DNA of 64,000 bases from an uncultured Bacteroidales bacterium (GTDB lineage: Bacteria; Bacteroidota; Bacteroidia; Bacteroidales; JAUNSR01), in assembly GCA_947074145.1 (NCBI GenBank), contig CAMTOJ010000003.1:62001-126000 (forward strand), given 5' to 3'. The notes under the pieces were generated by a model that did no database searches, was not told the DNA's origin, and saw only the letters and a program-made list of their open reading frames with translations. Position 1 is the first letter of the stretch. Every line of letters starts with the position of its first letter. The position numbers were made by a program, and so were the translations under genes. Shown here one piece after another: positions 26,143 to 35,752 of this stretch.

Positions 26143-28545
26143 CTATTTAATATCCCATTCATAAATACCTGCTGAATGTTTTTCAGGTAAGACAATCTCT
26201 ATTTTAACTGCTTTTGTCTTAACGGCATTGAAATTAACCTCATTAACATCTCCTTTTATTACGCCAAATTTATCTGCACCGGTCACAGGCTGCCAGTTAT
26301 TATTATTGTCTTTATAATAGATATTCCATGCAGCCGGTACTCTACATCCACCCCATGGAGCATCATCGTACCAAATTACAGAAGAACGAGAGATCTCTGT
26401 TTCATTTTCAAATTCATAAGTGATCCATTCTGTCGAATTATTTTTTGGCCACCAATGATAATAAGGCACAGAACGGTCGTTTTCATCTATTGGCAACATT
26501 CTGTCATTAATAGCAGTGATTGCACGAGCAGGATGAGAAGCGTCAACTTTACTTGAAGAGGCAAGAGTTGGTGCCATAAGCGGAGTTGTTGAACGAAGTT
26601 CATTAGGAAGCCAAACTAACATATTTCCCACTCCTCTATGATTCCATGAATAATATGGAATAAGAGTCAAGGTTACATCATTAGTAATAAGACGCCCTTC
26701 ATCATCAAAACCAAGAGTTTGGGCTTTAGTCTTAATCTGATTTATTCCGTAAAGAAGATTATCCATTTTGACAATCTCAAATTTTGGTTCACGGTTCATA
26801 AATACTGTTCTTACATCAAAATCATTATCAGGCCATTCGGCACAATAAACGATTGGTCCACGCTCTACCGACACACGACCTTTGTCTGCCTCTACTTTGG
26901 CATTAGCTCTGACAAGTCGTGGCTCCATATCAAGAGAAAGTTCCACTTTATCACCTTTTTTCCATTTACGGTCAATTGAGATATAACCATCTTTAATTAC
27001 CGGTTCAATTTTATTGCCGTTAAGTTTCACAGAATATGAAAGTCGTTTACCATCATTGAAAGTATAAAGATTGCTTGGTACAACAACGTTCTGAACCCAT
27101 CCGGGAAGACGAACCATCATATTAAAATCTGAAGCACTATTTCTTTCAACTTCTATCACGATATTACCTTCCCATGGATAATTAGTTGTTTGTTTAAGTC
27201 CAACTTTTTTCCCCTTTACATCAAGAGTCGATGTGTTTGACATAAAAAGATTCACATATACTTTTTGATCTTTCACGGCATATACATATCCCGGAACAGA
27301 AGGAATGAATCTTGCTACATTAGACGGACAACATGCGCATCCGAACCATGGTTGACGCTGATGCTGCCCCATTGATTCGAGTGGATTAGGATAGAAAAAT
27401 GATCCACCGTCAAGAGATACACCTGAAATAAGTCCGTTATAAAGAGTACGTTCTAAAACATCATAATATTTTGATTCTCCATGTAGAAGAAATAAGCGAT
27501 AGTTTAGATATACATTACCAATAGCAGCACATGTTTCACAATAAGCTGACATATTAGGAAGTTCGTAATTATCACCGAAAGCCTCTCCGTGAGCAGTAGC
27601 ACCGATTCCTCCTGTTATATAAAGTTTTTTTGATACAATATTATCCCAAATATTATCGATAGCCTTAATATATGTAGAGTCGCCTGTTAAGGCTGCTACA
27701 TCTGCCATTCCCGAATACATATAAGCGGCACGAACAGCGTGACCGACAGCCTCATCCTGATCTACTACAGGTTTATGAGCCTGACTGTATTCTCCTGTTC
27801 TTGTCGTATAACCACGTTTATCAAGAAAGAATTTAGCCTGATTAAGATATTTTTGATCACCGGTTACAAGATAAAGTTTGGCAAGTGCCATCTCTGCTAT
27901 CTGATGACCGGGAACAGCAACCGTTTGATTGGGATCCTCTCCAATCTCCCGACATACACAATCGGCATATTTAATAGCAATATCAAGGAAATTGCGTTTT
28001 CCGGTAGCTTGATAATGAGCAACGGCACCTTCAACCATATGACCTAAGTTATAGAATTCATGACTTAGATCTTCAACTTTTTCCCATCTGCAACTCCCTG
28101 CCCATTCATGAGGATGTTCTGGATTCATTGTTCTTGAGGTAAATAAATAGCCATCAGGTTCTTGAGCCGGACGCATAATATTTATAACACTGTCAATATA
28201 TTTTTCAAGTTTTTTGTTTGGATAGGTCTGTAGAGAATAACTTGCACCTTCGATGGTTTTATATACATCAGTATCGTCAAAAGAGAGTCCTTCTACTTTA
28301 TATTGGGAACTTGGATTTGCCGCTTTAATAAAGTTTTCATATCTGCCTGTTTCCTCACATTTACTGAATGCAAGAGGTATAGTAACCTTTCGACTAGCCT
28401 CAAGGCGTTGTCCCCAAAAAGAATCAGTAACTTTTACAGATGTAAAAGGAACAGGATTAATAGGATAACCATGATGGTTTGTTTTCGCTATTAAAGGGTT
28501 GAATACTCCAAATAACAGAGCACAATAAAGAGATTTCTTAATCAT
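26143..28545 (-). CDS. GH127 beta-L-arabinofuranosidase, periplasmic
   Basis: A DUF1680/GH127 enzyme of 800 residues that removes terminal beta-L-arabinofuranose with a cysteine nucleophile held by zinc. The signal peptide covers residues 1-20 (cut near LIAK). The (alpha/alpha)6 barrel starts at VPFTSVKVTDSFWGQRLE. Metal and catalytic residues are visible: Glu337 and Cys339 in CETCAAIGN, and Cys403, Cys405 and Cys406 in WFGCACCPSN. These correspond to the zinc site and nucleophile described for HypBA1. The C-terminal part (about 640-800: WITYEFENETEISRSSVIWYDD, VKIEIVLPEKHSAGIYEWDIK) resembles an F5/8-type binding domain. It is the last gene of the PUL operon, with a paralogue as the first. 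Confidence 0.93.
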   Translation of the reverse strand: MIKKSLYCALLFGVFNPLIAKTNHHGYPINPVPFTSVKVTDSFWGQRLEASRKVTIPLAFSKCEETGRYENFIKAANPSSQYKVEGLSFDDTDVYKTIEGASYSLQTYPNKKLEKYIDSVINIMRPAQEPDGYLFTSRTMNPEHPHEWAGSCRWEKVEDLSHEFYNLGHMVEGAVAHYQATGKRNFLDIAIKYADCVCREIGEDPNQTVAVPGHQIAEMALAKLYLVTGDQKYLNQAKFFLDKRGYTTRTGEYSQAHKPVVDQDEAVGHAVRAAYMYSGMADVAALTGDSTYIKAIDNIWDNIVSKKLYITGGIGATAHGEAFGDNYELPNMSAYCETCAAIGNVYLNYRLFLLHGESKYYDVLERTLYNGLISGVSLDGGSFFYPNPLESMGQHQRQPWFGCACCPSNVARFIPSVPGYVYAVKDQKVYVNLFMSNTSTLDVKGKKVGLKQTTNYPWEGNIVIEVERNSASDFNMMVRLPGWVQNVVVPSNLYTFNDGKRLSYSVKLNGNKIEPVIKDGYISIDRKWKKGDKVELSLDMEPRLVRANAKVEADKGRVSVERGPIVYCAEWPDNDFDVRTVFMNREPKFEIVKMDNLLYGINQIKTKAQTLGFDDEGRLITNDVTLTLIPYYSWNHRGVGNMLVWLPNELRSTTPLMAPTLASSSKVDASHPARAITAINDRMLPIDENDRSVPYYHWWPKNNSTEWITYEFENETEISRSSVIWYDDAPWGGCRVPAAWNIYYKDNNNNWQPVTGADKFGVIKGDVNEVNFNAVKTKAVKIEIVLPEKHSAGIYEWDIK

Positions 28546-28569
28546 ATTTTCAAGATTTAATAGTGTTAA

Positions 28570-30606
28570 TTAATTATTTATTTTTTGTGAATTAATTGCG
28601 TAATCATAGAATTTAATAGAATTCACATAGCCGGTAAAGGGCCAATACCCTTCGGCATTTCTACCAAGAGTTAAGAAATCTACGGGTTGAACAAGAAGAC
28701 GTATATCTTTCTCACTTATTAGTTGATCGTTAAGATAAACCTTTTCTATATGTCCGTCAAAAATAACCTTCCAATGTTGCCATTTTCCTTGATGTTCTTT
28801 CACTTTTTCATAACCAACATCCTCATACCATCCATAATGATTCATAACACCACAACGTTTTTCTGTTCCGTTGACAAACATAATCTTTTCAAGCTCTCCG
28901 TGAGAGGATGTGAAATCCAGAATACATTCATTTTCGGCAATCTCATTATTCAGAATTACAGCTTCCAATGTATATGGTTGATTATCTCTTATAGGAAGTT
29001 TAAAATCAGAAATATAAACTTGTGTTCCGTCAAATTTAAATCCGTTTTTACCTGCTATTGATTCTACGACAACACAAGTATCCTTTGATAAGGTATTAAA
29101 AGAGCCACCCAGACGGTTTTTAATTGATACAACTTTACTGTTTTTTGCATAATCATCAGCACAGAAATCTACTAAAAGGCCTTTAGAGGGCTGAGCAGGT
29201 TCTGCTTTGATTTTATTTTTTTCAGAATATATCTCACTAATCCACTCTTGAGGAATAGCCTCAGGAGTATTAGCAAAGACTTTTATGTTCCATATAGCAC
29301 CCCAGAATCCATGTTTTTGATTACCTGTATTTGTCAGACGAATATATCTTGCCTTTGTTTTCTTTTCATCAATCATCGGACTTCCGGCAAAACGATTGTC
29401 TCGACGATCGGCAAACATAGTCCATGTTTTAGCATCGTTGGATGTTTCAATTTTATATTGATAATAGGATGTGGCATATTCAAATTGTGTCCAGATAGTT
29501 TTTATATCTGTTTTTTTACCCAAATCAAGTTGTATCCACTCTTCACCCAATGTCGCAGGACGCCATAAAGTGGCATTATTCTCATCTGCTACATATTCAG
29601 GTTTAAATTGATCATTATAGAATGAAGAGGCTGTAACTTTTGCTTTATAAGCAAGATTCTTATCCTCTTTTGTTCCTGCAAGATTTCCAATACCTATATG
29701 AGTAGGGATTATTTTATTAATATTTCCTTCTTCATCAAATGTCATCTCATCAGCACATATCTGGCGGTGAAACCCTCTTGTTGATTGAGGTAAATCATGA
29801 CGATGATAAAGAACATAATATTTACCATTATCTTCAAGGATGCTGTGATGCCCGGGACCATGAACAGTACCGTCTTGATTAGTTTCAAGAATCGGATTAT
29901 TTTTACCATAAGTAAATGGACCTAAAGGGGAATCGCCTACTGCATATTGAACTCTATATGTATGATCATGGCAACTTCCGGAAGAATACATGAAATAATA
30001 TTTTTTGTCTTTCTTCATTACAAAAGGAGCCTCGAAAAAATCTGTAGCTTCAGTATTTGGAATAAGTTTAAGGTCGGTAAATGTTTTCATATCCGGATTA
30101 AGTTTACCGGCTCCGCAACCAAAACCTTTATATATACCCCAAGTTCCCCAATACATATATAAAGAGCCGTCTTCATCTTCAAAACTCTGAGCATCAAGAG
30201 TTATGGCATTATGGACATATCTATCAGGAATAAGAACATTTTCATCATCTCCTAAAAGGTTTTCCCAAGGTCCAACGGGAGTATCACTTACTCCACAATA
30301 TATTTTACAAGGTTGACAATAATACATATAATATTTGCCATCTTTTCCTTTATGAACATCAGGAGCCCATATCCAATGTGTAGTAGGCCAGTTCATGGGA
30401 CGATTTATCCAGTTTTTAAAATCTTTTGACATCCATACTTGCGAAGGACCAAAGCCTGCCCCACAACCATCAGTTGTAGCATATATATAGTAAGTGTCTC
30501 CAAATTTTTTCACAGTAGGATCAGCAAAATAACCGGGGATAACAGGATTCTGTGCATTAACGTAACCGGAAATTATTATTGTAGCGAGTGATATAATTCG
30601 TTTCAT
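28570..30606 (-). CDS. GH43 glycoside hydrolase with F5/8-type and LamG-like domains
   Basis: Starting at the ATG at 30606 gives 678 residues and a clean signal peptide (IISLATIIISGYVNAQ); the longer frame would put 13 extra residues before it. The five-bladed GH43 propeller (about 20-310) has the three expected acids: Asp29 (GYFADPTV, base), Asp138 (AITLDAQSF, pKa modulator) and Glu192 (FFEAPFVM, acid). An F5/8 type C-like domain (about 325-450) and a LamG/concanavalin-like domain (about 480-678) follow. GH43 members are mostly alpha-L-arabinofuranosidases, endo-arabinanases or xylosidases; the subfamily is not clear from reading. Given the GH127 neighbours, an arabinose-releasing activity is most likely. 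Confidence 0.9.
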   Translation of the reverse strand: MKRIISLATIIISGYVNAQNPVIPGYFADPTVKKFGDTYYIYATTDGCGAGFGPSQVWMSKDFKNWINRPMNWPTTHWIWAPDVHKGKDGKYYMYYCQPCKIYCGVSDTPVGPWENLLGDDENVLIPDRYVHNAITLDAQSFEDEDGSLYMYWGTWGIYKGFGCGAGKLNPDMKTFTDLKLIPNTEATDFFEAPFVMKKDKKYYFMYSSGSCHDHTYRVQYAVGDSPLGPFTYGKNNPILETNQDGTVHGPGHHSILEDNGKYYVLYHRHDLPQSTRGFHRQICADEMTFDEEGNINKIIPTHIGIGNLAGTKEDKNLAYKAKVTASSFYNDQFKPEYVADENNATLWRPATLGEEWIQLDLGKKTDIKTIWTQFEYATSYYQYKIETSNDAKTWTMFADRRDNRFAGSPMIDEKKTKARYIRLTNTGNQKHGFWGAIWNIKVFANTPEAIPQEWISEIYSEKNKIKAEPAQPSKGLLVDFCADDYAKNSKVVSIKNRLGGSFNTLSKDTCVVVESIAGKNGFKFDGTQVYISDFKLPIRDNQPYTLEAVILNNEIAENECILDFTSSHGELEKIMFVNGTEKRCGVMNHYGWYEDVGYEKVKEHQGKWQHWKVIFDGHIEKVYLNDQLISEKDIRLLVQPVDFLTLGRNAEGYWPFTGYVNSIKFYDYAINSQKINN

Positions 30607-30654
30607 ATAAATTCGGATGTTTGTATCAATAAATGTTTTTAACAAAGAGTCTTA

Positions 30655-31962
30655 TTAGTTCTCTATTTTTATACTGTATGGCCATTGGTGATCTCCACTG
30701 TTTTCACCCAACATATAATGTTCTTTCGGAGCACCCATAACGATAAACCAAAGGTGTTTGATAGTTGTATCTTTAGGAGTTTTAAAAGATATTTTACCGC
30801 TATTATTTTTTTCAACTTGGCCATAAATGGATTGATTATCTTCAGTTACGGCAACAAAACCATATCTCCACCCCGCTTTATCTACATTTTTAAGAAGATA
30901 ACCGTCAATATCCGTTTCTCCTTTAAAACAGACAGTCACCTTCTTTCCCGGATCCGGAATTTCAATCGGAATAGCATTGAAGCCATAATTCTCGGGGCAA
31001 TTTTTCTCAGCAACACGTTGCCACCCCTTATTATCTTTATTTTCAAGTTCGGTGTTAAAGTTTTTGGCATATTCACGTGTCACATCATATGCATGTTTAA
31101 AGTCAAGATTTACTATTCTTGCTGAAGCTTCATACATTTCATCACAGAATTTATCTTGTGATATATTAAACATTCGTTTGTATGTGGTTATAGGATCTTC
31201 ACCTATTTTTCCTTCTCTGTAAAGATTTGCGATTACAGGTAATCCGTGTTTTTGACTCCAATATTCAAGCACATAAGGTGAGTGATATATATTATCAAGA
31301 TGAAGGTAGGCTTTATGAGTTTTCTTTGTAAATGCTTCCCAATGATAAAATTCATCTTTTATCCAAAGAGGATTTACATGCCACAACATCCATTGAGAAG
31401 TCATTTCAAAGAAACCACAACCTCCCCAAGATTCTCCTGTTTCGTCACATGATATCTGAGCCTGAAAACTATGACCTAACTCATGTGCGATACAATTTAA
31501 TCTTTCATCCTGAACTCTGTTTGGTGTAACCCACATCGCACCTATCTGACTATCGTAATCTCCTCCATATGCTGTTCCCTCAAGAGAGTAATTTATCATT
31601 AACATCATTCTGTATTTTTCACTTTTAGAGCCGGGGAGAACAAATTTTAGCTCATCACGATAAAATGTATAAAATTCTTCCAGTTTTTGCTTTAGATTAT
31701 CAAGACTGACTTTCATCTCTTTATTCTCCAGTTTAGGAGGATTTGAAAGATCTTCTCCAAATTTATTTTCCCAGAAAATCACAAAATTATCAGTACATGA
31801 CATATTATGATAATTCCATTGACTTATATTGTCTTTAAAATTCAGATTTTTTAAATCCTTCGGGATATAAATCTCTTTTCCTACAGGTAAGTTTATCTCT
31901 TGAGATGAGATAAGAGTGACACCTGTAAATAGCAGAGAGGTTAATAAAAGGGATCTTCTCAT
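30655..31962 (-). CDS. Secreted HExxH metallopeptidase-like protein (DUF6055-like)
   Basis: The 435-residue protein has a signal peptide (1-20) and no lipobox. A putative gluzincin zinc site is formed by His160-Glu161-x-x-His164 (CIAHELGHSFQAQ) and Glu186 (GFFEMTSQW), 22 residues later. Before the motif lies GGDYDSQIGAMWVTPNR and after it a helical part (YVLEYWSQKHGLPVIANLYREG). A beta-rich C-terminus ends with LWFIVMGAPKEHYMLGENSGDHQWPYSIKIEN. The same order occurs in the larger lipoprotein at 33389-35665, so the two are paralogues. The DUF6055 name is my recollection of the family and not checked. The substrate is unknown; proteolysis of a plant or mucin-like glycoprotein is one idea. Confidence 0.75.
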   Translation of the reverse strand: MRRSLLLTSLLFTGVTLISSQEINLPVGKEIYIPKDLKNLNFKDNISQWNYHNMSCTDNFVIFWENKFGEDLSNPPKLENKEMKVSLDNLKQKLEEFYTFYRDELKFVLPGSKSEKYRMMLMINYSLEGTAYGGDYDSQIGAMWVTPNRVQDERLNCIAHELGHSFQAQISCDETGESWGGCGFFEMTSQWMLWHVNPLWIKDEFYHWEAFTKKTHKAYLHLDNIYHSPYVLEYWSQKHGLPVIANLYREGKIGEDPITTYKRMFNISQDKFCDEMYEASARIVNLDFKHAYDVTREYAKNFNTELENKDNKGWQRVAEKNCPENYGFNAIPIEIPDPGKKVTVCFKGETDIDGYLLKNVDKAGWRYGFVAVTEDNQSIYGQVEKNNSGKISFKTPKDTTIKHLWFIVMGAPKEHYMLGENSGDHQWPYSIKIEN

Positions 31963-31969
31963 AATTTAT

Positions 31970-33268
31970 TTATTTTGTTCCTTCAGGATAATTATTTATA
32001 ATATTATTAAGAAAAAGAGTTCTTAATTGAAGCCAGTTTCTCATTTTAGTAATCTCAACTTTTCTATTTTTATCTATTGGCCATCTGTTAGCATCTCTAT
32101 CTAATGCATCTGAGCAAGCACTAAGATATTTATTTGTTTCATTCCAATATAGATCTATTACATTATTGCTGATTCTTGCCCAATGATTTTTATATCTTTC
32201 TACAAACTCTTTGTGTTTAAAAAGATCTGTAAAGAATGGAGATATATAATTTTTATTTCCATGTTCAATGGGACTATAACCCATTGTCAACTCTTTATAA
32301 TTTGCAAAATAATCATGGCCTGTATACATTGTTGCCCAATCAAAATCAAACCCGGCATCAAAGTCCCAAAGTGGTCCCATAGTCCACTTTTCATCTTTAT
32401 TTTTATAAATAAAGATACTTCTGGGAGCATTTATCTCAACATTTTGAACAAGCTCTTGAATTATCAAATATTTAATAAATGATTCAATATCAAGTATGGT
32501 TTCAATATCTTCAAAACGACTATTTTTAATGGCAAACTCTAATTTTGCAAATCTCTCTTTTACTAAACTTAAGTCATTTGAATTTAGGTCCTCGGGGAAC
32601 TTCACGCATACCGGTAAACGATAACAAGAAGAGAAAAAATTATCCGATTCTCCTGGACTTAAGTCTGGTCCGTCATCCAAATCCAAAGAAAGTAGCATAC
32701 CCTCTTTTTCATCAACATTAACCCTTTTTTTACCTTGTTCTACTTGTTCGGTCAACAGATATACCCCTTTATAATCTCCATTTAAAGTAACCTCAACAAA
32801 TCTTGAATGATTGGTAAAAGGGATACTTTCTATATTTCCATAATTAAAAACAAAACAATTCATGGCATGTGTGGGATCTCTGTAATTTGCAAGAAGAACC
32901 CAATCTCTTTCCTTTTCAAGACCTAATATTTCAGCTTTCTCATCAAGCTTAATTCTATAAGGTTTTTTGGGATACCATTCCCATGTCGAGTTCCCTCTTC
33001 CTCGTATTTTCGCTTTTCCTTCATAATCCCAGTCATTATAATCAGAATCTATCTTTATTTTACAATTTACATAATCAGCTTTTGTTTTTCCTGTTATTGG
33101 ACGGTTTCCGTCTGTTGTAATTTCCATTTTGGAAGGATAATAAACAAACTCAGCAGCAATATTGTCATTCTGCGCTTCTTTATTATCATCGATCTCATCA
33201 GAGCAACCAACAACATATAAATAAGAGATGATTAAAAATAAAAAGCCAATTAATTCTTTCTTCATCAT
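31970..33268 (-). CDS. CotH kinase family lipoprotein
   Basis: The 432-residue lipoprotein has a lipobox VVGC (Cys at about residue 22). The CotH fold is recognised from AKIRGRGNSTWEWYPKKPYRIKLDEKAEILGLEKERDWVLLANYRD in the N-lobe, YKGVYLLTEQVEQGKKRVNV, and the metal/catalytic segment MGPLWDFDAGFDFDW. CotH of spore coats is an atypical protein kinase; roles of the many exported Bacteroidota homologues are not established. Here it sits inside a PUL, 8 bases upstream of a metallopeptidase-like gene and 120 bases downstream of another. It likely faces the cell exterior or periplasm, where an ATP source is unclear. Confidence 0.88.
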   Translation of the reverse strand: MMKKELIGFLFLIISYLYVVGCSDEIDDNKEAQNDNIAAEFVYYPSKMEITTDGNRPITGKTKADYVNCKIKIDSDYNDWDYEGKAKIRGRGNSTWEWYPKKPYRIKLDEKAEILGLEKERDWVLLANYRDPTHAMNCFVFNYGNIESIPFTNHSRFVEVTLNGDYKGVYLLTEQVEQGKKRVNVDEKEGMLLSLDLDDGPDLSPGESDNFFSSCYRLPVCVKFPEDLNSNDLSLVKERFAKLEFAIKNSRFEDIETILDIESFIKYLIIQELVQNVEINAPRSIFIYKNKDEKWTMGPLWDFDAGFDFDWATMYTGHDYFANYKELTMGYSPIEHGNKNYISPFFTDLFKHKEFVERYKNHWARISNNVIDLYWNETNKYLSACSDALDRDANRWPIDKNRKVEITKMRNWLQLRTLFLNNIINNYPEGTK

Positions 33269-33388
33269 AATAGATTTAAAATATTGAAAGATCGGAAATC
33301 TTATTTTATCACTTTATTAAGCAAAGAATATCTGACAAGATAATTTTCAAAGAAAACATCTCATCAGATATTCTTTGTTAAATTAAAG

Positions 33389-35665
33389 TCATTTGATTGT
33401 AATATTGAATTTTATTCTTGCAATATATTGTTTTCCGTTTTTGACATATACAAAAACCGGTTCAAGAGTATACTTATCACCAACTGATAATCTACCGGGA
33501 TATTGACCAATATTAAATTGGAATGATCCAGAATCCATCTCAATGAAGAGTTTGCTGTCATTATCTTTTCCCCATACTGTGACATTACCGTTTGAATCAA
33601 ACCAAAAGCCGTAACCATTGGCTGTTGTTTCGTAATTGATACTGCCACTTGTTTCCATAGCTCCAAAAGCAATTTTTCCCTCAGCCGGTGTACTCTTTTC
33701 AGAAAGGAAAGATGCAGAGATCTCTGTAGGTTGCTTAACAAAAGCCTGGGCAATCTTAATAATATCTCCATTATCCATTAGATTAATTGAAGTACCGTCA
33801 TAAGAATTTGCATTTGCTTCAAACGAAATATTATATTCCAATGAGATATCTTTAGGATCAGCATTCTCATCAATATTAACAGATCCGAGTAAATCTGTAT
33901 TTTCAAACTTCACCTTATATGGCCATTGCTCATCATTAAGTTCTTTTTCATCCCATGGATGAGCTACATATTTCGTAGGTGCTCCCATCACGACAAAGTA
34001 TAGTTTGGAAACATTCGCCGGAATAGTAAATTCAATCTCTGCTTCCGAGGATGAGAACATATCACTATATTCTCTTGTACCATCATTTTTAAGAGCAGCA
34101 TATCCGTATCTCCACCCTGTATTACCCGGTGATATGGCATTATATGATGTTGTTGTTCCTTTTACTACTTCTGATTCCATATATTGTCCGGGGTCATTGG
34201 AATGTAGAGCCGTTCCGGGTGCTAAACCTTTAAATGATGTTTTTACTATTGTTCCTGCTTCCGGTATGTTCAATGAAATTATATTAAAACCGGTAGTACC
34301 CGGACATGATGCATATGCTACTTGATAATAATTGTCAGGAGCAGAATATAATTTTGTATTATATTTTCCCAAATATCCTTCTGAATATTCTCTTATTCCG
34401 TTAATATCAAAAGTTGTCATTTTAACGGCATAATCATATAGTTCTGTATATAAATCGTTAAGGTTGTTATTGCAATATAATCTCATATATGTATTAATCG
34501 GATCTTCAGGAGAATATGAATTTCGCCATATCTCTCCAAGCATATCTAATCCATGCTTATCTGCCCAATAGTACTGTAGCCAATAACTGGCATAACGCAT
34601 CCATTCGTGACCAAATGCACGATGACAATTAGCAATCCATACATTAAAATGATAGTTTGCGAAGATTTGTTCCGGATAATCCTGATAAGATTGCCATTGC
34701 GCACATTGTTCCCAGAAACCGTTGCCACCGTTACTTCCTTCGTATCCATATCTGAATCCGTGCTTAAAATCATTAGTAGCACCTTGTAATATTTTATCAC
34801 AATAAACTTGATATTGGAAACTATGTCCTATTTCATGAGCTATCGTTGATCCCACGGGCTGACATGTACTCGGGTTAACCCACAATGCACCAATTACATC
34901 ATCATATCCACTTCCGGTTGCAAGCCATTCTGTTTGATATATAATATAAATCTGCATCTTATATTTATCAAGATTTGATTTACCTGATCCAAGTTCGGCA
35001 AATTTTAATTTTTCAATATTTGTTTTATAATATTGTTCCGCTTTAATTAATAAGTCATCTATATCAACTCTTAGATTAGCGGGAACTTCCTCACTATTAG
35101 GATTATCACCAAAGCCTGTTTCCCAAAATACAACAAAATGGCTACTCTGTTTTGAACGGAACCATGACCATTTTGAATCACTTCTAAGCATATCCATTTT
35201 GGCAAATTCTGCCGGTTTATAATATTTTTCAAAATCTATCACCTCTGAAGCTTCCATTATTTTAAGAGAACTTCCTTGTTGCGATATTTCGATTTTTGCT
35301 ACATCTGAACCACAAGCTATTGTAACAACAGCGTCACGCTGATAATCGGAAGTATTGGCTCTAACAAACATTTTAAGGTTTATTTTTCCACCTATACCCG
35401 ACTCCTTATCAAAAGCAATCCACGAACATTGTGTTGCTTTTGTGATAGATATATCTTCACATTTCAATGTCCAGGAAGCAGATGCCGTAAAATCTATAAT
35501 CGCATCTAATCCGTCAGGCTCAATAGCAAAACTTTTAAGACTTTCGCTAATTATGATTTTGGCAGCTGAAACCTCTTCATCCTTTTTATCACATGATCCA
35601 AAAGCAAAAGCGGCAAAAAGAACAGCAACTAAATTCCATAGATCTCTTTTCAATATATTTTTCAT
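33389..35665 (-). CDS. Lipoprotein with BACON, HExxH metallopeptidase-like and DUF4859-like domains
   Basis: The 758-residue protein has a lipobox FGSC (about residue 25) and a BACON domain (about 40-135, ASASWTLKCEDIS to VAKIEISQQGSS), a module often used for carbohydrate or mucin binding. A peptidase-like region follows, with His277-Glu278-x-x-His281 (TIAHEIGHSFQYQV) and the possible third ligand Glu319 (GFWEQCAQW), 38 residues later. The beta-rich part ends LYFVVMGAPTKYVAHPWDEKELNDEQWPYKVKFEN, matching its paralogue at 30655-31962. The last 150 residues form a DUF4859-like module (YGFWFDSNGNVTVWGKD, FNIGQYPGRLSVGD) shared with the neighbouring lipoprotein at 35753-37231. It is probably on the cell surface. 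Confidence 0.78.
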   Translation of the reverse strand: MKNILKRDLWNLVAVLFAAFAFGSCDKKDEEVSAAKIIISESLKSFAIEPDGLDAIIDFTASASWTLKCEDISITKATQCSWIAFDKESGIGGKINLKMFVRANTSDYQRDAVVTIACGSDVAKIEISQQGSSLKIMEASEVIDFEKYYKPAEFAKMDMLRSDSKWSWFRSKQSSHFVVFWETGFGDNPNSEEVPANLRVDIDDLLIKAEQYYKTNIEKLKFAELGSGKSNLDKYKMQIYIIYQTEWLATGSGYDDVIGALWVNPSTCQPVGSTIAHEIGHSFQYQVYCDKILQGATNDFKHGFRYGYEGSNGGNGFWEQCAQWQSYQDYPEQIFANYHFNVWIANCHRAFGHEWMRYASYWLQYYWADKHGLDMLGEIWRNSYSPEDPINTYMRLYCNNNLNDLYTELYDYAVKMTTFDINGIREYSEGYLGKYNTKLYSAPDNYYQVAYASCPGTTGFNIISLNIPEAGTIVKTSFKGLAPGTALHSNDPGQYMESEVVKGTTTSYNAISPGNTGWRYGYAALKNDGTREYSDMFSSSEAEIEFTIPANVSKLYFVVMGAPTKYVAHPWDEKELNDEQWPYKVKFENTDLLGSVNIDENADPKDISLEYNISFEANANSYDGTSINLMDNGDIIKIAQAFVKQPTEISASFLSEKSTPAEGKIAFGAMETSGSINYETTANGYGFWFDSNGNVTVWGKDNDSKLFIEMDSGSFQFNIGQYPGRLSVGDKYTLEPVFVYVKNGKQYIARIKFNITIK

Positions 35666-35752
35666 ATTTCAATATATTTCTTTTTTTAATTTGAGTCATA
35701 GAGGCGAATACACACACTATATTCTTGAATCCCCTATGACTCATTCTAATAA

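Noticed and set aside
30607-30645. Upstream in-frame start for the GH43 gene
   Set aside because: It would place 13 polar residues before a normal signal peptide; the ATG at 30606 gives a standard secreted protein.
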